DNA of 64,000 nt, from assembly GCF_027941835.1 (NCBI RefSeq), contig NZ_CP116005.1, positions 434,001-498,000 of the forward strand. The letters are read 5' to 3'. This document shows positions 41,906 to 51,130 of this stretch, piece by piece. Position 1 is the stretch's first letter. Each line of letters opens with the position of its first letter. The position numbers were made by a program, and so were the translations under genes. Source of the stretch: Sphingosinicella microcystinivorans (GTDB lineage: Bacteria; Pseudomonadota; Alphaproteobacteria; Sphingomonadales; Sphingomonadaceae). Under the pieces are notes generated by a model. That model had not been told where the DNA came from. It was given only the letters and a program-made list of their open reading frames with translations, and did not search any database.

Positions 41906-42546
41906 GCCGCCGCCCCGTCCTTCGCGGCGGCGAGCACCGCCGCGCGCAAGTCCTCGATCCCGTGATTCTTCTCGGAGCTGGTGGCGAGCAGGCCGGGGAA
42001 CGACGCCGGGTGCGTCTTCAGCATCGCTGGCAGGTCCTCGCGGAGCTTCGCGACCCAGCTTTCCTTCACCTTGTCCGTCTTGGTGAGCACGATCTGGTAG
42101 GAGACGGCGGCGCTGTCCAGCATGTCCATCACCTCCTCGTCCACCTTGCCGACGCCGCGGCGGCTGTCGATGAGCAGCAGCACGCGCTTCAGGTTGGCGC
42201 GGCCGCGCAGGTAATCGAACACCGCGCGCTTCCATGCCTCGACCATCTTCTTCGGCGCCTCGGCGTAGCCGTAGCCCGGCATGTCGACGAGACGCAGCAC
42301 GGCGGGCTCGCCGACATCGAAGATGTTGAGAAGCTGCGTGCGGCCCGGCGTGTTCGAGGTGCGCGCGAGACCCTTGCGCGCCGTCAGCGCGTTCAGCAGC
42401 GACGACTTGCCGACGTTGGAACGGCCCGCGAACGCCACCTCCGGCAGGTTCGCCGGGGGCAGGTCGTCCATCGTCGGCGCCGACTTCACGAAGGCGATCG
42501 GTCCCGTGAACAGCCGGTTCGCCTCGCGGGGGCTGACGCCGGTCAT
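41902..42546 (-). CDS. engB: Ribosome biogenesis GTPase EngB/YihA
   Basis: The product is 214 aa. EngB is an essential GTPase for late 50S assembly. G1 [10 protein letters not shown] lies near 41-50, G3 DMPGYGYA near 87, and G4 TKTDKV near 142. The ATG follows the yidC stop by 10 bases in a 14-bp tandem repeat (see findings). The start of the broken glutathione transferase overlaps its stop. Confidence 0.96.
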   Translation of the reverse strand: MTGVSPREANRLFTGPIAFVKSAPTMDDLPPANLPEVAFAGRSNVGKSSLLNALTARKGLARTSNTPGRTQLLNIFDVGEPAVLRLVDMPGYGYAEAPKKMVEAWKRAVFDYLRGRANLKRVLLLIDSRRGVGKVDEEVMDMLDSAAVSYQIVLTKTDKVKESWVAKLREDLPAMLKTHPASFPGLLATSSEKNHGIEDLRAAVLAAAKDGAAA

Positions 42547-42556
42547 TTCGCGCCGG

Positions 42557-44254
42557 TCATTTCGCTTTGACGGGTTCCGGCGCGGGCGCCGGATGCTTCT
42601 TGATCAGCACCCACTGCTGGGCGATCGAGATGATGTTGTTCACCGTCCAGTAGAGCTGGAGGCCCGCCGCGAACGGCGCCATGATGATCATGAACATCCA
42701 CGGCAGGATGGCGAACACCTTCTGCTGGATCTCGTCGAGCGGCTGCGGATTGAGCTTCTGCTGGAGCCACATGGTGATGCCGAGCAGGATCGGCAGCACG
42801 CCGATGCCGATGAAGGCCGGCGGCGTGAACGGCAGCAGGCCGAACAGGTTCACCGGCGTCAGCGGATCGGGCGCCGACAGGTCCTTGATCCACAGGTAGA
42901 AGGGCTGGTGGCGCATGTCGATGACAAGGAACAGCGTCTTGTAGAGCGCGTAGAAGATCGGGATCTGGAGCAGGATGGGGAGGCAGCCCGCGAGCGGGTT
43001 CACCTTCTCCGTCTTGTAAAGCTCCATCATCTCCTGCTGGAGCTTCAGCTTGTCGTCCTTGTAGCGCTCCTGCAGCGCCTTCATCTTCGGCTGCACGGCC
43101 CGCATCTTCGCCATCGAGGCGTATTGCTTGTTCGCGATCGGGAACAGCACGAAGCGGATGAGGATGGTGAGGCAGATGATGGCGACGCCGAGGTTGCCGA
43201 CCTTCTCGAACAGCCAGTCGAGCAGGTGGAAGATCGGCTTCGCGATCACCTCGAACCAGCCCCAGTCGATGGCGCTGCCGAGGCGCACGATGCCGAGATC
43301 GTCCTGGTAGCGGTCGAGCACGTCGACCTCCTTCGCGCCCGCGAACAGGCGCGTCGTCACCGCCGCGCTCTGGCCGGGGCCGACCGCGACCGGCTCGCCG
43401 CGCACGCCCGCCTGATAGCGCTCGTCGCCGCCGCTGCGGAAATTGGCGTCGAACGTCGTGTCGTTTCCGGGGACCAGCGCGGAGAGCCAGTACTTGTCGG
43501 TGAAGCCGATCCAGCCGCCTTTCGAGCGGAAATCGACCTCGCGCGCCGGCGCCTCGTCGATGTCGTCGTAGTTGTAGTCGTAGTTGGTCTTGCCGCCGAA
43601 CACGCCGATCGGGCCGACATGGGCGTTGAACGTGCTCTGGTCGGGCCCGGTGCCGACGCGGGCGACGAGGCCGTAGGCGCGCGCGACGAGCGCCGCATTG
43701 CCGCGATTGACGATGCTCTGCTTCGCCGTGAACAGGTAGTCCTTGTCCACCGAGAGTTCGATGAGGAACGTCTGGTCGTCCGCGTTCGTCCACGACAGCG
43801 TCACCGGCTGCTCCGGCGTCAGCGTCGGCGCGTTCGCCTTCCAGACGGTCGCGGCGGTCGGCAGGGTCTTCGCGCCGGTCCAGCCGAACTCGGCGAAATA
43901 GGCGCCCGGCGCGCCCGAGGGCGAGAACAGGCGGACCTTGGCCGAATCCTTCTTCAGCGTCTCGTCGTGGCGCAGCAGCAGCAGGTCGTCGATGCGCGCG
44001 CCGGTGAGGTTGATCGAGCCCGAAAGCGCGGGCGTGCGGATGGCGACGCGTTCGCCCTCCGCGATCACCGCCGCGCGGTCGCGCAGTACGGTGGGTGCGG
44101 TGGCGACGGGCGCGGCGCTATCCGCCGTCTGCGCGGCACTCACCGGCTCATTGGACTTCGGCGTCGGGAAGAAGCGCTCCGAGATGGCGGCCCAGCCGAA
44201 CAGCACGACGATCGACAACAGGATCGCCAGGAACATGTTGCGATTTTCGCTCAA
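42557..44254 (-). CDS. yidC: Membrane protein insertase YidC
   Basis: The product is about 565 aa. YidC inserts proteins in the inner membrane. The N-terminal signal-anchor ([16 protein letters not shown]), a large periplasmic domain, and the insertase core (five transmembrane segments, with [20 protein letters not shown] loop in outline and [21 protein letters not shown]) are visible. I use a TTG at 44254 that overlaps the yidD stop (TTGA); homologs keep ENRN residues before the Met at 44236. Confidence 0.93.
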   Translation of the reverse strand: MSENRNMFLAILLSIVVLFGWAAISERFFPTPKSNEPVSAAQTADSAAPVATAPTVLRDRAAVIAEGERVAIRTPALSGSINLTGARIDDLLLLRHDETLKKDSAKVRLFSPSGAPGAYFAEFGWTGAKTLPTAATVWKANAPTLTPEQPVTLSWTNADDQTFLIELSVDKDYLFTAKQSIVNRGNAALVARAYGLVARVGTGPDQSTFNAHVGPIGVFGGKTNYDYNYDDIDEAPAREVDFRSKGGWIGFTDKYWLSALVPGNDTTFDANFRSGGDERYQAGVRGEPVAVGPGQSAAVTTRLFAGAKEVDVLDRYQDDLGIVRLGSAIDWGWFEVIAKPIFHLLDWLFEKVGNLGVAIICLTILIRFVLFPIANKQYASMAKMRAVQPKMKALQERYKDDKLKLQQEMMELYKTEKVNPLAGCLPILLQIPIFYALYKTLFLVIDMRHQPFYLWIKDLSAPDPLTPVNLFGLLPFTPPAFIGIGVLPILLGITMWLQQKLNPQPLDEIQQKVFAILPWMFMIIMAPFAAGLQLYWTVNNIISIAQQWVLIKKHPAPAPEPVKAK

Positions 44255-44535
44255 GCTCGACCACCTTCTTGCGGCCCGCAGCAGGGCCTCGACTTCATTG
44301 TTGTTTCGGAACCGGGAACGGGATCGAACCCCGAACCGCCCCACGGATGGCAGCGCAATATCCGAGAGAGCGCGAGCGCGCCACCCTTGATGGCGCCGTG
44401 CCGCTCGATCGCCTCGATCGCGTAGGCGGAGCACGAGGGGGCGAACCGGCAGGTCGGCGGCAGGACGACCGAGAAGCTCAGCTGCCAGCCGCGCGCGACG
44501 AGGATCATCAGACGACTGACGAGCTTGCCGATCAT
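44251..44535 (-). CDS. yidD: Membrane protein insertion efficiency factor YidD
   Basis: The product is 94 aa. YidD helps insertion with YidC. The conserved core PTCRFAPSCSAYA and HPWGGSGFDPVP is present. The ATG overlaps the rnpA stop (ATGA) and its stop overlaps the yidC TTG, so it is coupled on both sides. Confidence 0.95.
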   Translation of the reverse strand: MIGKLVSRLMILVARGWQLSFSVVLPPTCRFAPSCSAYAIEAIERHGAIKGGALALSRILRCHPWGGSGFDPVPGSETTMKSRPCCGPQEGGRA

Positions 44536-45017
44536 CGCGCCGTCTTCCGCACTGCACGCTCCAGATCGGCAGCCATGTCAGCGTAGGCGCGCGTCAGCCC
44601 CGCCTCGCGGCCGATCAGCACGTAATCGTGGGCGGGAGACGCAAGCGCAGGCAGCGATTCGCGGACGAGCGCGCGCAGGCGGCGCTTCAGCCGGTTGCGG
44701 ACGACCGCGCCCCCGATCTTCTTCGTGACAGTGAAGCCCACGCGCACGGCGCCGCCATCGGCGCGGTCGCGGGCCAGCAGGATGAAACCGTCGGTCACGG
44801 CGCGGCGTCCCTTGTTCGCGGCGAGGAAATCGCGCCGCGCACGGAGCCGTTCCGGCCTTGCAGCCGTCTTCGCGGTTACGCCGACAGCCGCTTGCGGCCG
44901 CGCGCGCGGCGGGCCGCCAGGACCTTGCGGCCACCCGGCGTCGCCGAGCGCGCGCGGAAGCCGTGGCGCCGTTTGCGGACGAGCTTGCTCGGTTGGTAGG
45001 TGCGCTTCATCGGACAT
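44532..45017 (-). CDS. rnpA: Ribonuclease P protein component, extended through rpmH
   Basis: The frame is 161 aa, of which the last ~110 form the normal Rnp[21 protein letters not shown] matches the conserved N-terminal RxxxF region, and the RNR-type motif is [12 protein letters not shown]. The protein binds RNase P RNA for tRNA 5' processing. No ATG, GTG, TTG or CTG is found in frame between the conserved region and an ATG at 45017. That ATG is 7 bases upstream of rpmH, so the N-terminal ~50 residues would be read over rpmH in another frame. An unusual start codon nearer the domain cannot be excluded. Confidence 0.8.
   Translation of the reverse strand: MSDEAHLPTEQARPQTAPRLPRALGDAGWPQGPGGPPRARPQAAVGVTAKTAARPERLRARRDFLAANKGRRAVTDGFILLARDRADGGAVRVGFTVTKKIGGAVVRNRLKRRLRALVRESLPALASPAHDYVLIGREAGLTRAYADMAADLERAVRKTAR
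44876..45010 (-). CDS. rpmH: 50S ribosomal protein L34
   Basis: The product is 44 aa, the exact family length: [18 protein letters not shown] at the start and [11 protein letters not shown] at the end. It lies entirely inside the extended rnpA frame. The ribosome site AAGAAGG is 8 bases before its ATG and only one base before the rnpA ATG. Confidence 0.98.
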   Translation of the reverse strand: MKRTYQPSKLVRKRRHGFRARSATPGGRKVLAARRARGRKRLSA

Positions 45018-45040
45018 GCCTTCTTGCGAATCGAATCAAT

Positions 45041-45079
45041 AAAAACGGCCGCGCACGCGTGCACGCGTCATCGCGGCCG
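45041..45079 (-). terminator. Terminator-like hairpin in the rpmH/rnpA leader (candidate attenuator)
   Basis: In minus-strand RNA, an 8-bp stem CGGCCGCG/CGCGGCCG encloses the 14-base palindrome at 45055-45068 and is followed by TTTTT at 45045-45041. It lies between the likely promoter and the ribosome site. A competing small hairpin CCGAA/TTCGG at 45077-45089 would use three bases of the stem, as in attenuation switches. Confidence 0.5.
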
Positions 45080-45094
45080 AAACCTTCGGGCGAG

Positions 45095-45123
45095 CGCATA
45101 GGCAGGGACGCGCCCAAAGTCAA
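45095..45123 (-). promoter_or_regulatory. Sigma-70-like promoter of rpmH-rnpA-yidD-yidC-engB
   Basis: On the minus strand TTGACT is followed 17 bases later by TATGCG. Transcription would start near 45088, about 70-80 bases before the rnpA and rpmH starts. Confidence 0.55.
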
Positions 45124-45141
45124 CGGAAAGCGTGGCCGCGC

Positions 45142-45471
45142 CTACTCCGGACGCGGTCGCTTGCGCCGTCTGAGCCCCACGTCCACCCAGCGCGCGATCC
45201 TGGGATAGCGGCGCTTGAAGGCCACATACCGCTTTCGCGCCCAGTGCGAGTTCCGGAGTATGAGCGCGAGGCCGATCGCCGAGCCGATGAAGCCGAACGG
45301 CCCCGGGATGAGCGGTCCGCCGATGATCGGCGACAGGATCAGCAGCATGACGCCCGCCGTGATCTCCGCCCCGCGGCGCGCGAGGGAGCGCGGCCGCCGC
45401 GGCTTGCGAACGGTGAGGGCAGGCGTCGTCACGGGGGATCGTCCCAAGGCAGATCGATTCGGTTCCTGCAT
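45142..45471 (-). CDS. Small PGPGW-type membrane protein
   Basis: The product is 109 aa. A basic cytoplasmic N-terminus precedes one or two hydrophobic segments around IPGPFGFIGSAIGLALIL, which contain the PGP motif of the PGPGW family. A very basic C-terminus (RKRYVAFKRRYPR) follows. Function is unknown. It stands upstream of the rpmH promoter on the same strand, separate from comM. Confidence 0.7.
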   Translation of the reverse strand: MQEPNRSALGRSPVTTPALTVRKPRRPRSLARRGAEITAGVMLLILSPIIGGPLIPGPFGFIGSAIGLALILRNSHWARKRYVAFKRRYPRIARWVDVGLRRRKRPRPE

Positions 45472-45582
45472 GGCATTCTGATGCAGCGGCGTGTCAAAAA
45501 AGAGGCCGTCAGCGTAGGGGTTTGACGATCCCGGTGCCGGGCTCTACCGGTGCCGCAGGGGGACAACGGGGGAACCATCGGA

Positions 45583-47088
45583 ATGGTTGCGCGCGTCGCA
45601 ACGGTGGCGTTCATCGGGCTCGAGGCGCGCAGCGTCGACGTGCAGGTGCAGATCGCGCGCGGCGGAGCCAAGTTCACCATCGTCGGCCTGCCCGACAAGG
45701 CGGTCGCGGAAAGCCAGGAGCGCGTGCGCGCGACGCTCTCCGCCATCGGCCTCGCGCTTCCCTTCCAGCGCATCACGGTCAACCTCTCGCCCGCCGACCT
45801 CCCCAAGGAAGGCAGCCACTACGATCTCCCCATCGCGCTCGGCCTGCTCGCCGCGATGGGCGTCGTCGATCTGGAGGCGCTCAGCGGCTACGCGGCGGTC
45901 GGCGAGCTGGCGCTCGACGGACGGGTGAGCCCGGTCCCCGGCGTGCTGCTCGCCGCGCTCCACGCCTCGTCGAACGACCTCGGCCTGATCTGCCCGGCGG
46001 CGCAGGGCGGCGAGGCGGCGTGGGCGGGCTGCGACGTGCTCGCCGCGCCCGATCTCCTCAGCCTGCTCAACCACCTGAAAGGCACGCAGCTTCTCAGTCC
46101 GCCCACGGCGTCGGTCGCCGAGGACGCCGCCGACGCACCCGACCTTGCCGCCGTGAAGGGGCAGGAGACCGCCAAGCACGCGCTCGAAGTCGCGGCGGCG
46201 GGCGGCCACAACCTGCTGATGTCCGGGCCGCCCGGCGCGGGCAAGTCGCTGCTCGCCGCCGCGCTGCCGGGCATATTGCCGCCGCTCACCCCGCGCGAGG
46301 CGCTGGAAGTCTCGATGGTGGCTTCCGTCGCGGGCGCGCTCGACGGCGGGAAGCTGATACGCCGCCGGCCGTTCCGCGCGCCGCACCATTCCGCCTCGAT
46401 GCCGGCGCTCGTCGGCGGCGGCGCGAAGGCGCGGCCCGGCGAGGTCAGCCTCGCGCATCTCGGCGTGCTGTTCCTCGACGAGCTGCCGGAGTTCCAGCGG
46501 CAGGTGCTCGATCTGCTGCGGCAGCCGCTGGAGACGGGCGAGGTCAGCGTCGCGCGCGCCGCGCTCCACGTCACCTATCCGGCGCGCGTGCAGCTTGTCG
46601 CCGCGATGAACCCCTGCCGCTGCGGCCACCTCAGCGACCCCGCCCTCGCCTGCGCCCGCGCCCCGAAATGCGCCGCCGACTATCAGGCCAAGCTCTCCGG
46701 GCCGCTCCTCGACCGCATCGACCTGCACGTCGAGGTGGAGCCGGTCTCCGCCGCCGACCTCGCGCTGCCGCCGCCCGCCGAGGGCTCGGCGGAGGTCGCG
46801 GCGCGCGTGGCCGCCGCACGCGCGCTCCAGACCGCGCGCTATGACGCGCATGGTATCCGCACCAACGCCGAGGCCGACGGCAAGCTGCTGGACACGGTCG
46901 CCGCGCCCGACGATGCCGGGCGCACACTTCTGATGCAGGCGGCGGAGTCGATGCGCCTCACCGCGCGCGGCTACCACCGCGTGCTGCGCGTCGCCCGCAC
47001 GCTCGCCGACCTTGCAGGCGCCGAGACCGTCGCACGCATCCATGTCGCCGAGGCGCTCGGCTACCGGCGGCGCGCGCCAGTGAACTGA
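45583..47088 (+). CDS. comM: YifB/ComM family Mg-chelatase-like ATPase
   Basis: The product is 501 aa. ComM is a hexameric helicase that promotes branch migration during natural transformation. An N-terminal Lon-like domain (FTIVGLPDKAVAES and GELALDG) precedes AAA+ Walker A GPPGAGKSLLA (near 224) and LFLDELPEF, and a C-terminal Mg-chelatase domain with cysteines in NPCRCGHLSD. I use the ATG at 45583 (MVARVATVAF); a GTG at 45550 would add 11 residues without family match. Confidence 0.93.
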   Translation: MVARVATVAFIGLEARSVDVQVQIARGGAKFTIVGLPDKAVAESQERVRATLSAIGLALPFQRITVNLSPADLPKEGSHYDLPIALGLLAAMGVVDLEALSGYAAVGELALDGRVSPVPGVLLAALHASSNDLGLICPAAQGGEAAWAGCDVLAAPDLLSLLNHLKGTQLLSPPTASVAEDAADAPDLAAVKGQETAKHALEVAAAGGHNLLMSGPPGAGKSLLAAALPGILPPLTPREALEVSMVASVAGALDGGKLIRRRPFRAPHHSASMPALVGGGAKARPGEVSLAHLGVLFLDELPEFQRQVLDLLRQPLETGEVSVARAALHVTYPARVQLVAAMNPCRCGHLSDPALACARAPKCAADYQAKLSGPLLDRIDLHVEVEPVSAADLALPPPAEGSAEVAARVAAARALQTARYDAHGIRTNAEADGKLLDTVAAPDDAGRTLLMQAAESMRLTARGYHRVLRVARTLADLAGAETVARIHVAEALGYRRRAPVN

Positions 47089-47183
47089 ACCATATCCCGG
47101 GGCTATCCATCGCTGACGCCTGAACGCATTTCCATCGCAATATCGCTCGTCTATCGTCACCCCACGGGCAGAGGGAGCCGTTG

Positions 47184-48467
47184 ATGCCATTACATGTGAA
47201 GATGCTGATCGGGTTCGCGGCCGGTCTCGTCGCGGGCCTTGTCGTGCATTTCACGGCGGGCGCGGACGCGGCGTGGGTCCATACCGTCACCACTTACATC
47301 ACCGGCCCGATCGGGCAGCTGTTCCTGCGGCTGCTGTTCATGCTGGTGATCCCGCTGCTGTTCTCGGCGCTGGTGCTCGGCGTCGCCGAGATGGGCGACA
47401 TCCGTTCGCTGGGCCGGATCGGCTGGAAGACGCTGGCTTACACCGTCGGCGTTTCCGCGGTGGCGGTCGCGATCGGCCTTGCCTTCGTGAACGTGCTGCG
47501 CCCCGGCGACGGCATCGACCCCGCGCTCGCCCAGCGCCTGCTCGCCGATGCGAGCGAGGGCGCCGCCGCCATCGTAGACAGTTCGCGCACGGCCCCCTCG
47601 GGCGTACAGGCGGTCCTCAACATCGTGCCCTCGAACGTCATCCGCGCCGCCGCGGACAACGACATCCTCGCCGTGATGTTCTTCGCGCTGATGTTCGGCA
47701 TCGGTCTCGTGCTCGCCGCGACGCCCGCCGCCGAGCGCATGAAGGGCGTCGTCGAAGGGCTGTTCGACGTGACGATGACGCTGATCAACCTCGTCATCCG
47801 CATGGCGCCCTACGCCGTCGCCTGCTTCATGTTCAACCTCGCCGCGCTGTTCGGCTGGGACCTGCTGGCGCGGCTCGCCTCCTACGTGGGCGTCGTCGTG
47901 CTGGCGCTCGGCGTCCACATGCTCGTCGTCTATTCGCTGGCGGTGAAATTCCTCGGCGGCATGTCCCCCGCGCGCTTCTTCAAGGGATCGGAGGAGGCCA
48001 TCGTCATGGCCTTCTCGACCGCCTCCTCCAACGCCACGCTGCCCACGGCGCTGCGCGTCGCCGAAGACAATCTGAAGCTGCCGCGCCGCGTCTCGCGCTT
48101 CGTGCTCACCATCGGCGCCACCGCCAACCAGAACGGCACGGCGCTGTTCGAGGGCGTCACCGTGCTGTTCCTCGCGCAGTTCTTCGGCGTCGAGCTGTCG
48201 CTCGACCAGCAGGTGACGGTGATGCTGGTGTGCATCCTCGGCGGCATCGGCACGGCGGGCGTGCCCGCGGGCTCGCTGCCGGTCGTCGCGCTCATCCTCG
48301 GTATGGTCGGCGTGCCGCCCGAGGGCATCGGCCTCATCCTCGGCGTCGACCGCTTCCTCGACATGTGCCGCACGACGCTGAACGTCACCGGCGATCTCGC
48401 CGCCGCCGTGGTCGTCTCGAAGGGCGAAAGCGACCCGCCGCTGCTGACGCCCGAGCCTATGCGATGA
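47184..48467 (+). CDS. Dicarboxylate/amino acid:cation symporter (DAACS)
   Basis: The product is 427 aa. It is an inner-membrane secondary transporter coupling Na+ or H+ to uptake of dicarboxylates or acidic amino acids. Eight-plus membrane segments, a Ser-rich hairpin [24 protein letters not shown] (the substrate and cation site), and [11 protein letters not shown] are those of the GltP/DctA family. A TTG three bases upstream is an alternative start. Its 3' end overlaps the convergent Rieske gene by 11 bases. Confidence 0.9.
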   Translation: MPLHVKMLIGFAAGLVAGLVVHFTAGADAAWVHTVTTYITGPIGQLFLRLLFMLVIPLLFSALVLGVAEMGDIRSLGRIGWKTLAYTVGVSAVAVAIGLAFVNVLRPGDGIDPALAQRLLADASEGAAAIVDSSRTAPSGVQAVLNIVPSNVIRAAADNDILAVMFFALMFGIGLVLAATPAAERMKGVVEGLFDVTMTLINLVIRMAPYAVACFMFNLAALFGWDLLARLASYVGVVVLALGVHMLVVYSLAVKFLGGMSPARFFKGSEEAIVMAFSTASSNATLPTALRVAEDNLKLPRRVSRFVLTIGATANQNGTALFEGVTVLFLAQFFGVELSLDQQVTVMLVCILGGIGTAGVPAGSLPVVALILGMVGVPPEGIGLILGVDRFLDMCRTTLNVTGDLAAAVVVSKGESDPPLLTPEPMR

Positions 48468-49617
48468 GGCTTTCCACCGTCTCGTGAAAGCGGCGGATGC
48501 CGAGTTCGAGGCTGCCGAGCAGCAGTTCGGACACGGCGCCGCTTGCGAGCCCCTGCTGGCCGAGCGCGGCGGCGCCGAAATCCTCGGTGCCGAAGACGCC
48601 GCCGTCGAGCAGTTCCCATGACCGGCGCCAGTGGTCCTCGGCCTTCGCCGTCGCGGGCTTCTCCGGGATCAGCATGAAGTCCTCGACGAGCGTGCGCCCC
48701 GCCGCCTGCGGCATCAGCGTCATCAGGTTCACATAGTCGGGCGAGAACACCAGCACGGTGCCGGGCACGAGCTGATAGGCGTAGGTGACGACGCGGCGCA
48801 GCGCCGGCCAGTCTTCGAGATCGACTTTCGCGAGATAGTCGGCGCGCGCGACGGCCGAGCGCGCGTGCGGCCCGATCACGTCGCCCGCCGTGATGCCGTC
48901 GACGAAGAAGGGCGCGATCGTCTTCGCGTGCAGGCGCTGCACATGGTAGCTTTCAAGGAACGCGTCCATGATGAGCTTCCAGTTCGCGGGCACATCGTGC
49001 GTGCGGCGATTGTAGAGATACATGCCGCCGAGGCCGAGCGCGTCGAAATCGGCGGCGAGCGGCCCTTCCATCCACGAAAAGTCGTATGTGCGCTCGCGGT
49101 CCAGCCCGGCCCAGACGATGCCGCCCGCCTCGCGCGAGGGAAGCTCGATAAGGCCGCGCTCCGCCTTGTCCAGCCCCGGAAACGTCTCCGCGCGCGGCAC
49201 GCCCGTCAGCCGCCCGTCGCAGGCATAGGCCCACGCATGATAGGGGCAGACGATGCGCGGCGCCTTCTGCACGTCCGCACCGTCCATCAGCCGCGTGCCG
49301 CGGTGGCGGCAGACGTTCAGGAACACGCGCGCCGCGCCCTTGCCGTCGCGCGCAAGCAGCAGCGGCACGCCGAACCCGTCGTGCGCAACCGCCATGTTCG
49401 CATCCGGCAGCAGCGCCGACACCGCGACCGCGACGGGAAGCCGCCGGAACAGCCGGTCGCGCTCGCGCGCGAAGCGGGCTTCGTCGACATAGACGGAGGC
49501 GGGCACGGTCGCCGTGCGCTCGTCGCGCATCGCCCGGCCTTCCGCGATCACGCGCGCCAGCGCAAGCTGGCCGGGCGTCGGACGGCGCGGCGGTGAGATG
49601 GCGTCCATGTCCGGCAT
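48457..49617 (-). CDS. Rieske aromatic-ring-hydroxylating dioxygenase alpha subunit-like
   Basis: The product is 386 aa. The 2Fe-2S Rieske motif is NVCRHRGTR with CPYHAWAY about 18 residues on. The mononuclear iron site lies in ESYHVQRLH plus a late Asp. Such enzymes hydroxylate aromatic rings or demethylate quaternary ammonium compounds with NADH and a reductase; no reductase or beta subunit is adjacent. Substrate cannot be told. It is divergent from the AmpG-like gene and convergent with the symporter. Confidence 0.85.
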   Translation of the reverse strand: MPDMDAISPPRRPTPGQLALARVIAEGRAMRDERTATVPASVYVDEARFARERDRLFRRLPVAVAVSALLPDANMAVAHDGFGVPLLLARDGKGAARVFLNVCRHRGTRLMDGADVQKAPRIVCPYHAWAYACDGRLTGVPRAETFPGLDKAERGLIELPSREAGGIVWAGLDRERTYDFSWMEGPLAADFDALGLGGMYLYNRRTHDVPANWKLIMDAFLESYHVQRLHAKTIAPFFVDGITAGDVIGPHARSAVARADYLAKVDLEDWPALRRVVTYAYQLVPGTVLVFSPDYVNLMTLMPQAAGRTLVEDFMLIPEKPATAKAEDHWRRSWELLDGGVFGTEDFGAAALGQQGLASGAVSELLLGSLELGIRRFHETVESLIA

Positions 49618-49721
49618 TCTACCGCGCCGGGAGCCCGTCCGGCACCTAGCGCAAACGGGGGAGATTCACGCGGGCCGCTTTCTGCCCTACACACGCGTGC
49701 AGTCAGCATGAAGGAGCAGGC

Positions 49722-51059
49722 ATGGCGGGCGCACTCGCATCGGTTCGGGACCGCCTTCCCGAAGGTGTCCGCCCCTATTTCGAAGCCGCGCCGCTCGCCG
49801 CGCTGTTCCTCGGCATGTCGTCGGGCTTTCCCTACGCGATGATCGGCGCGACGCTGACCACGCGGCTGGCGCAGGACGGCATCGACAAGAAAAGCGTCAC
49901 CACCTTCGCGCTCGTGTTCCTCGCCTACAACTTCAAGTTCCTCTGGGCGTGGGTGGTGGAGGGCGTGCGCCTGCCGATCCTCGGGCGGCTCGGCCAGCGC
50001 GTCTCGTGGATGCTGTTCACCGCCGCGCTGGTGATGGTCGCGGTCGTCAACCTCGGCCTCACCGACCCCAAGACGGACATCATGGCGGTCGCCTTCGCCG
50101 CGATCTTCGTGGGCGTCGCGGGCGCGACATTCGACATCGTGATCGACGCCTACCGCATCGAGCTTCTGGAGCCGCGCCAGCTCGGCGTCGGCGCGGGCAT
50201 GTCGCAATACGGCTGGCGCATCGGTGCGGCCGCCGCGGGCGCACTCGCGCTCGTCGCCGCCGATCCGCTGGAATGGAACCTCGGCTGGGGCATGGCCTAC
50301 GTGCTTTGCGCCGTCTTCGCGCTCCCGGCGGCGCTCACCGCGCTCGTCATGGGCGAGCCCGCGCGCCATCACGAAGTCGCGCAGCGCAAGTCGCTGAAGA
50401 CGCTCGGCACCGCGATCATCGGCCCGTTCGCGGAGTTTTTCCGGAGGAGCGGCGCGTGGCTCGTGCTGCTGTTCATCCTCCTGCACAAGATCGGCGACAC
50501 GCTTGCCAACCTCACGCTCCGCCTGCTGTTCGACGATCTCGGCTACACGAACACCGAGATCGCCATCTACGATGTCGGGGTCGGCTTCTGGGCGCTGCTC
50601 GCAGGTATCTTCGTCGGCGGCATCCTCTACGCCCGCCTCGGCCTCAAGCGGTCGGTGCTGCTCAGCCTGATCCTGATGGCGGTCTCCAACTTCAGCTTCG
50701 CGCTGCTCGCCGTCGCCGGGCACAGCAACACCGGCATGGCGCTCGCCATCGGCTTCGAGAATTTCGCGAGCGGCATCGGCGGCGTCTGCGTCGTCGCCTA
50801 TTTCTCGGCGCTCACCGACCTCCGCTTCACGGCGGCGCAGTACGCCCTCATCTCCGCCTTCGCCAGCATCGTCGGCCGCTTCCTCACCGGCACCACGGCG
50901 GGCGCGCTGATCGAGGCGTTCGGCTACGTGAACTACTACCTGTTCACCACCGCGATCGCCGTGCCCGGCATCCTGCTGTTCTGGATGATGATGCGCGCAG
51001 GCCTGATCGATTCCTCGATCGGCACGGCGGGAACGGAGACGGCGCCCCAACAGGCGTGA
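49722..51059 (+). CDS. AmpG-like MFS permease
   Basis: The product is 445 aa with twelve membrane segments. The N-terminal FLGMSSGFPYAMIGATLTTRLAQDGIDKK (outline), the FKFLWAW motif and FENFASGIGGVCVVAYFSALTDLRFTAAQYAL (outline) are AmpG-typical. AmpG imports muropeptides for peptidoglycan recycling. Two or more such paralogs occur in many alphaproteobacteria, so I leave the symbol blank. AAGGAG stands 6-8 bases before the ATG. Confidence 0.87.
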   Translation: MAGALASVRDRLPEGVRPYFEAAPLAALFLGMSSGFPYAMIGATLTTRLAQDGIDKKSVTTFALVFLAYNFKFLWAWVVEGVRLPILGRLGQRVSWMLFTAALVMVAVVNLGLTDPKTDIMAVAFAAIFVGVAGATFDIVIDAYRIELLEPRQLGVGAGMSQYGWRIGAAAAGALALVAADPLEWNLGWGMAYVLCAVFALPAALTALVMGEPARHHEVAQRKSLKTLGTAIIGPFAEFFRRSGAWLVLLFILLHKIGDTLANLTLRLLFDDLGYTNTEIAIYDVGVGFWALLAGIFVGGILYARLGLKRSVLLSLILMAVSNFSFALLAVAGHSNTGMALAIGFENFASGIGGVCVVAYFSALTDLRFTAAQYALISAFASIVGRFLTGTTAGALIEAFGYVNYYLFTTAIAVPGILLFWMMMRAGLIDSSIGTAGTETAPQQA

Positions 51060-51130
51060 ATACCTCCCCGAAAAAATCGGAGACAGGCAACAAACGGAAA
51101 ATATAGGATACGACACCGGGGGAAAAGTCG

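Noticed and set aside
45018-45141. Replication origin near rpmH
   Set aside because: There is no dnaA gene, no cluster of DnaA boxes and no AT-rich unwinding region. In alphaproteobacteria the origin is usually elsewhere.
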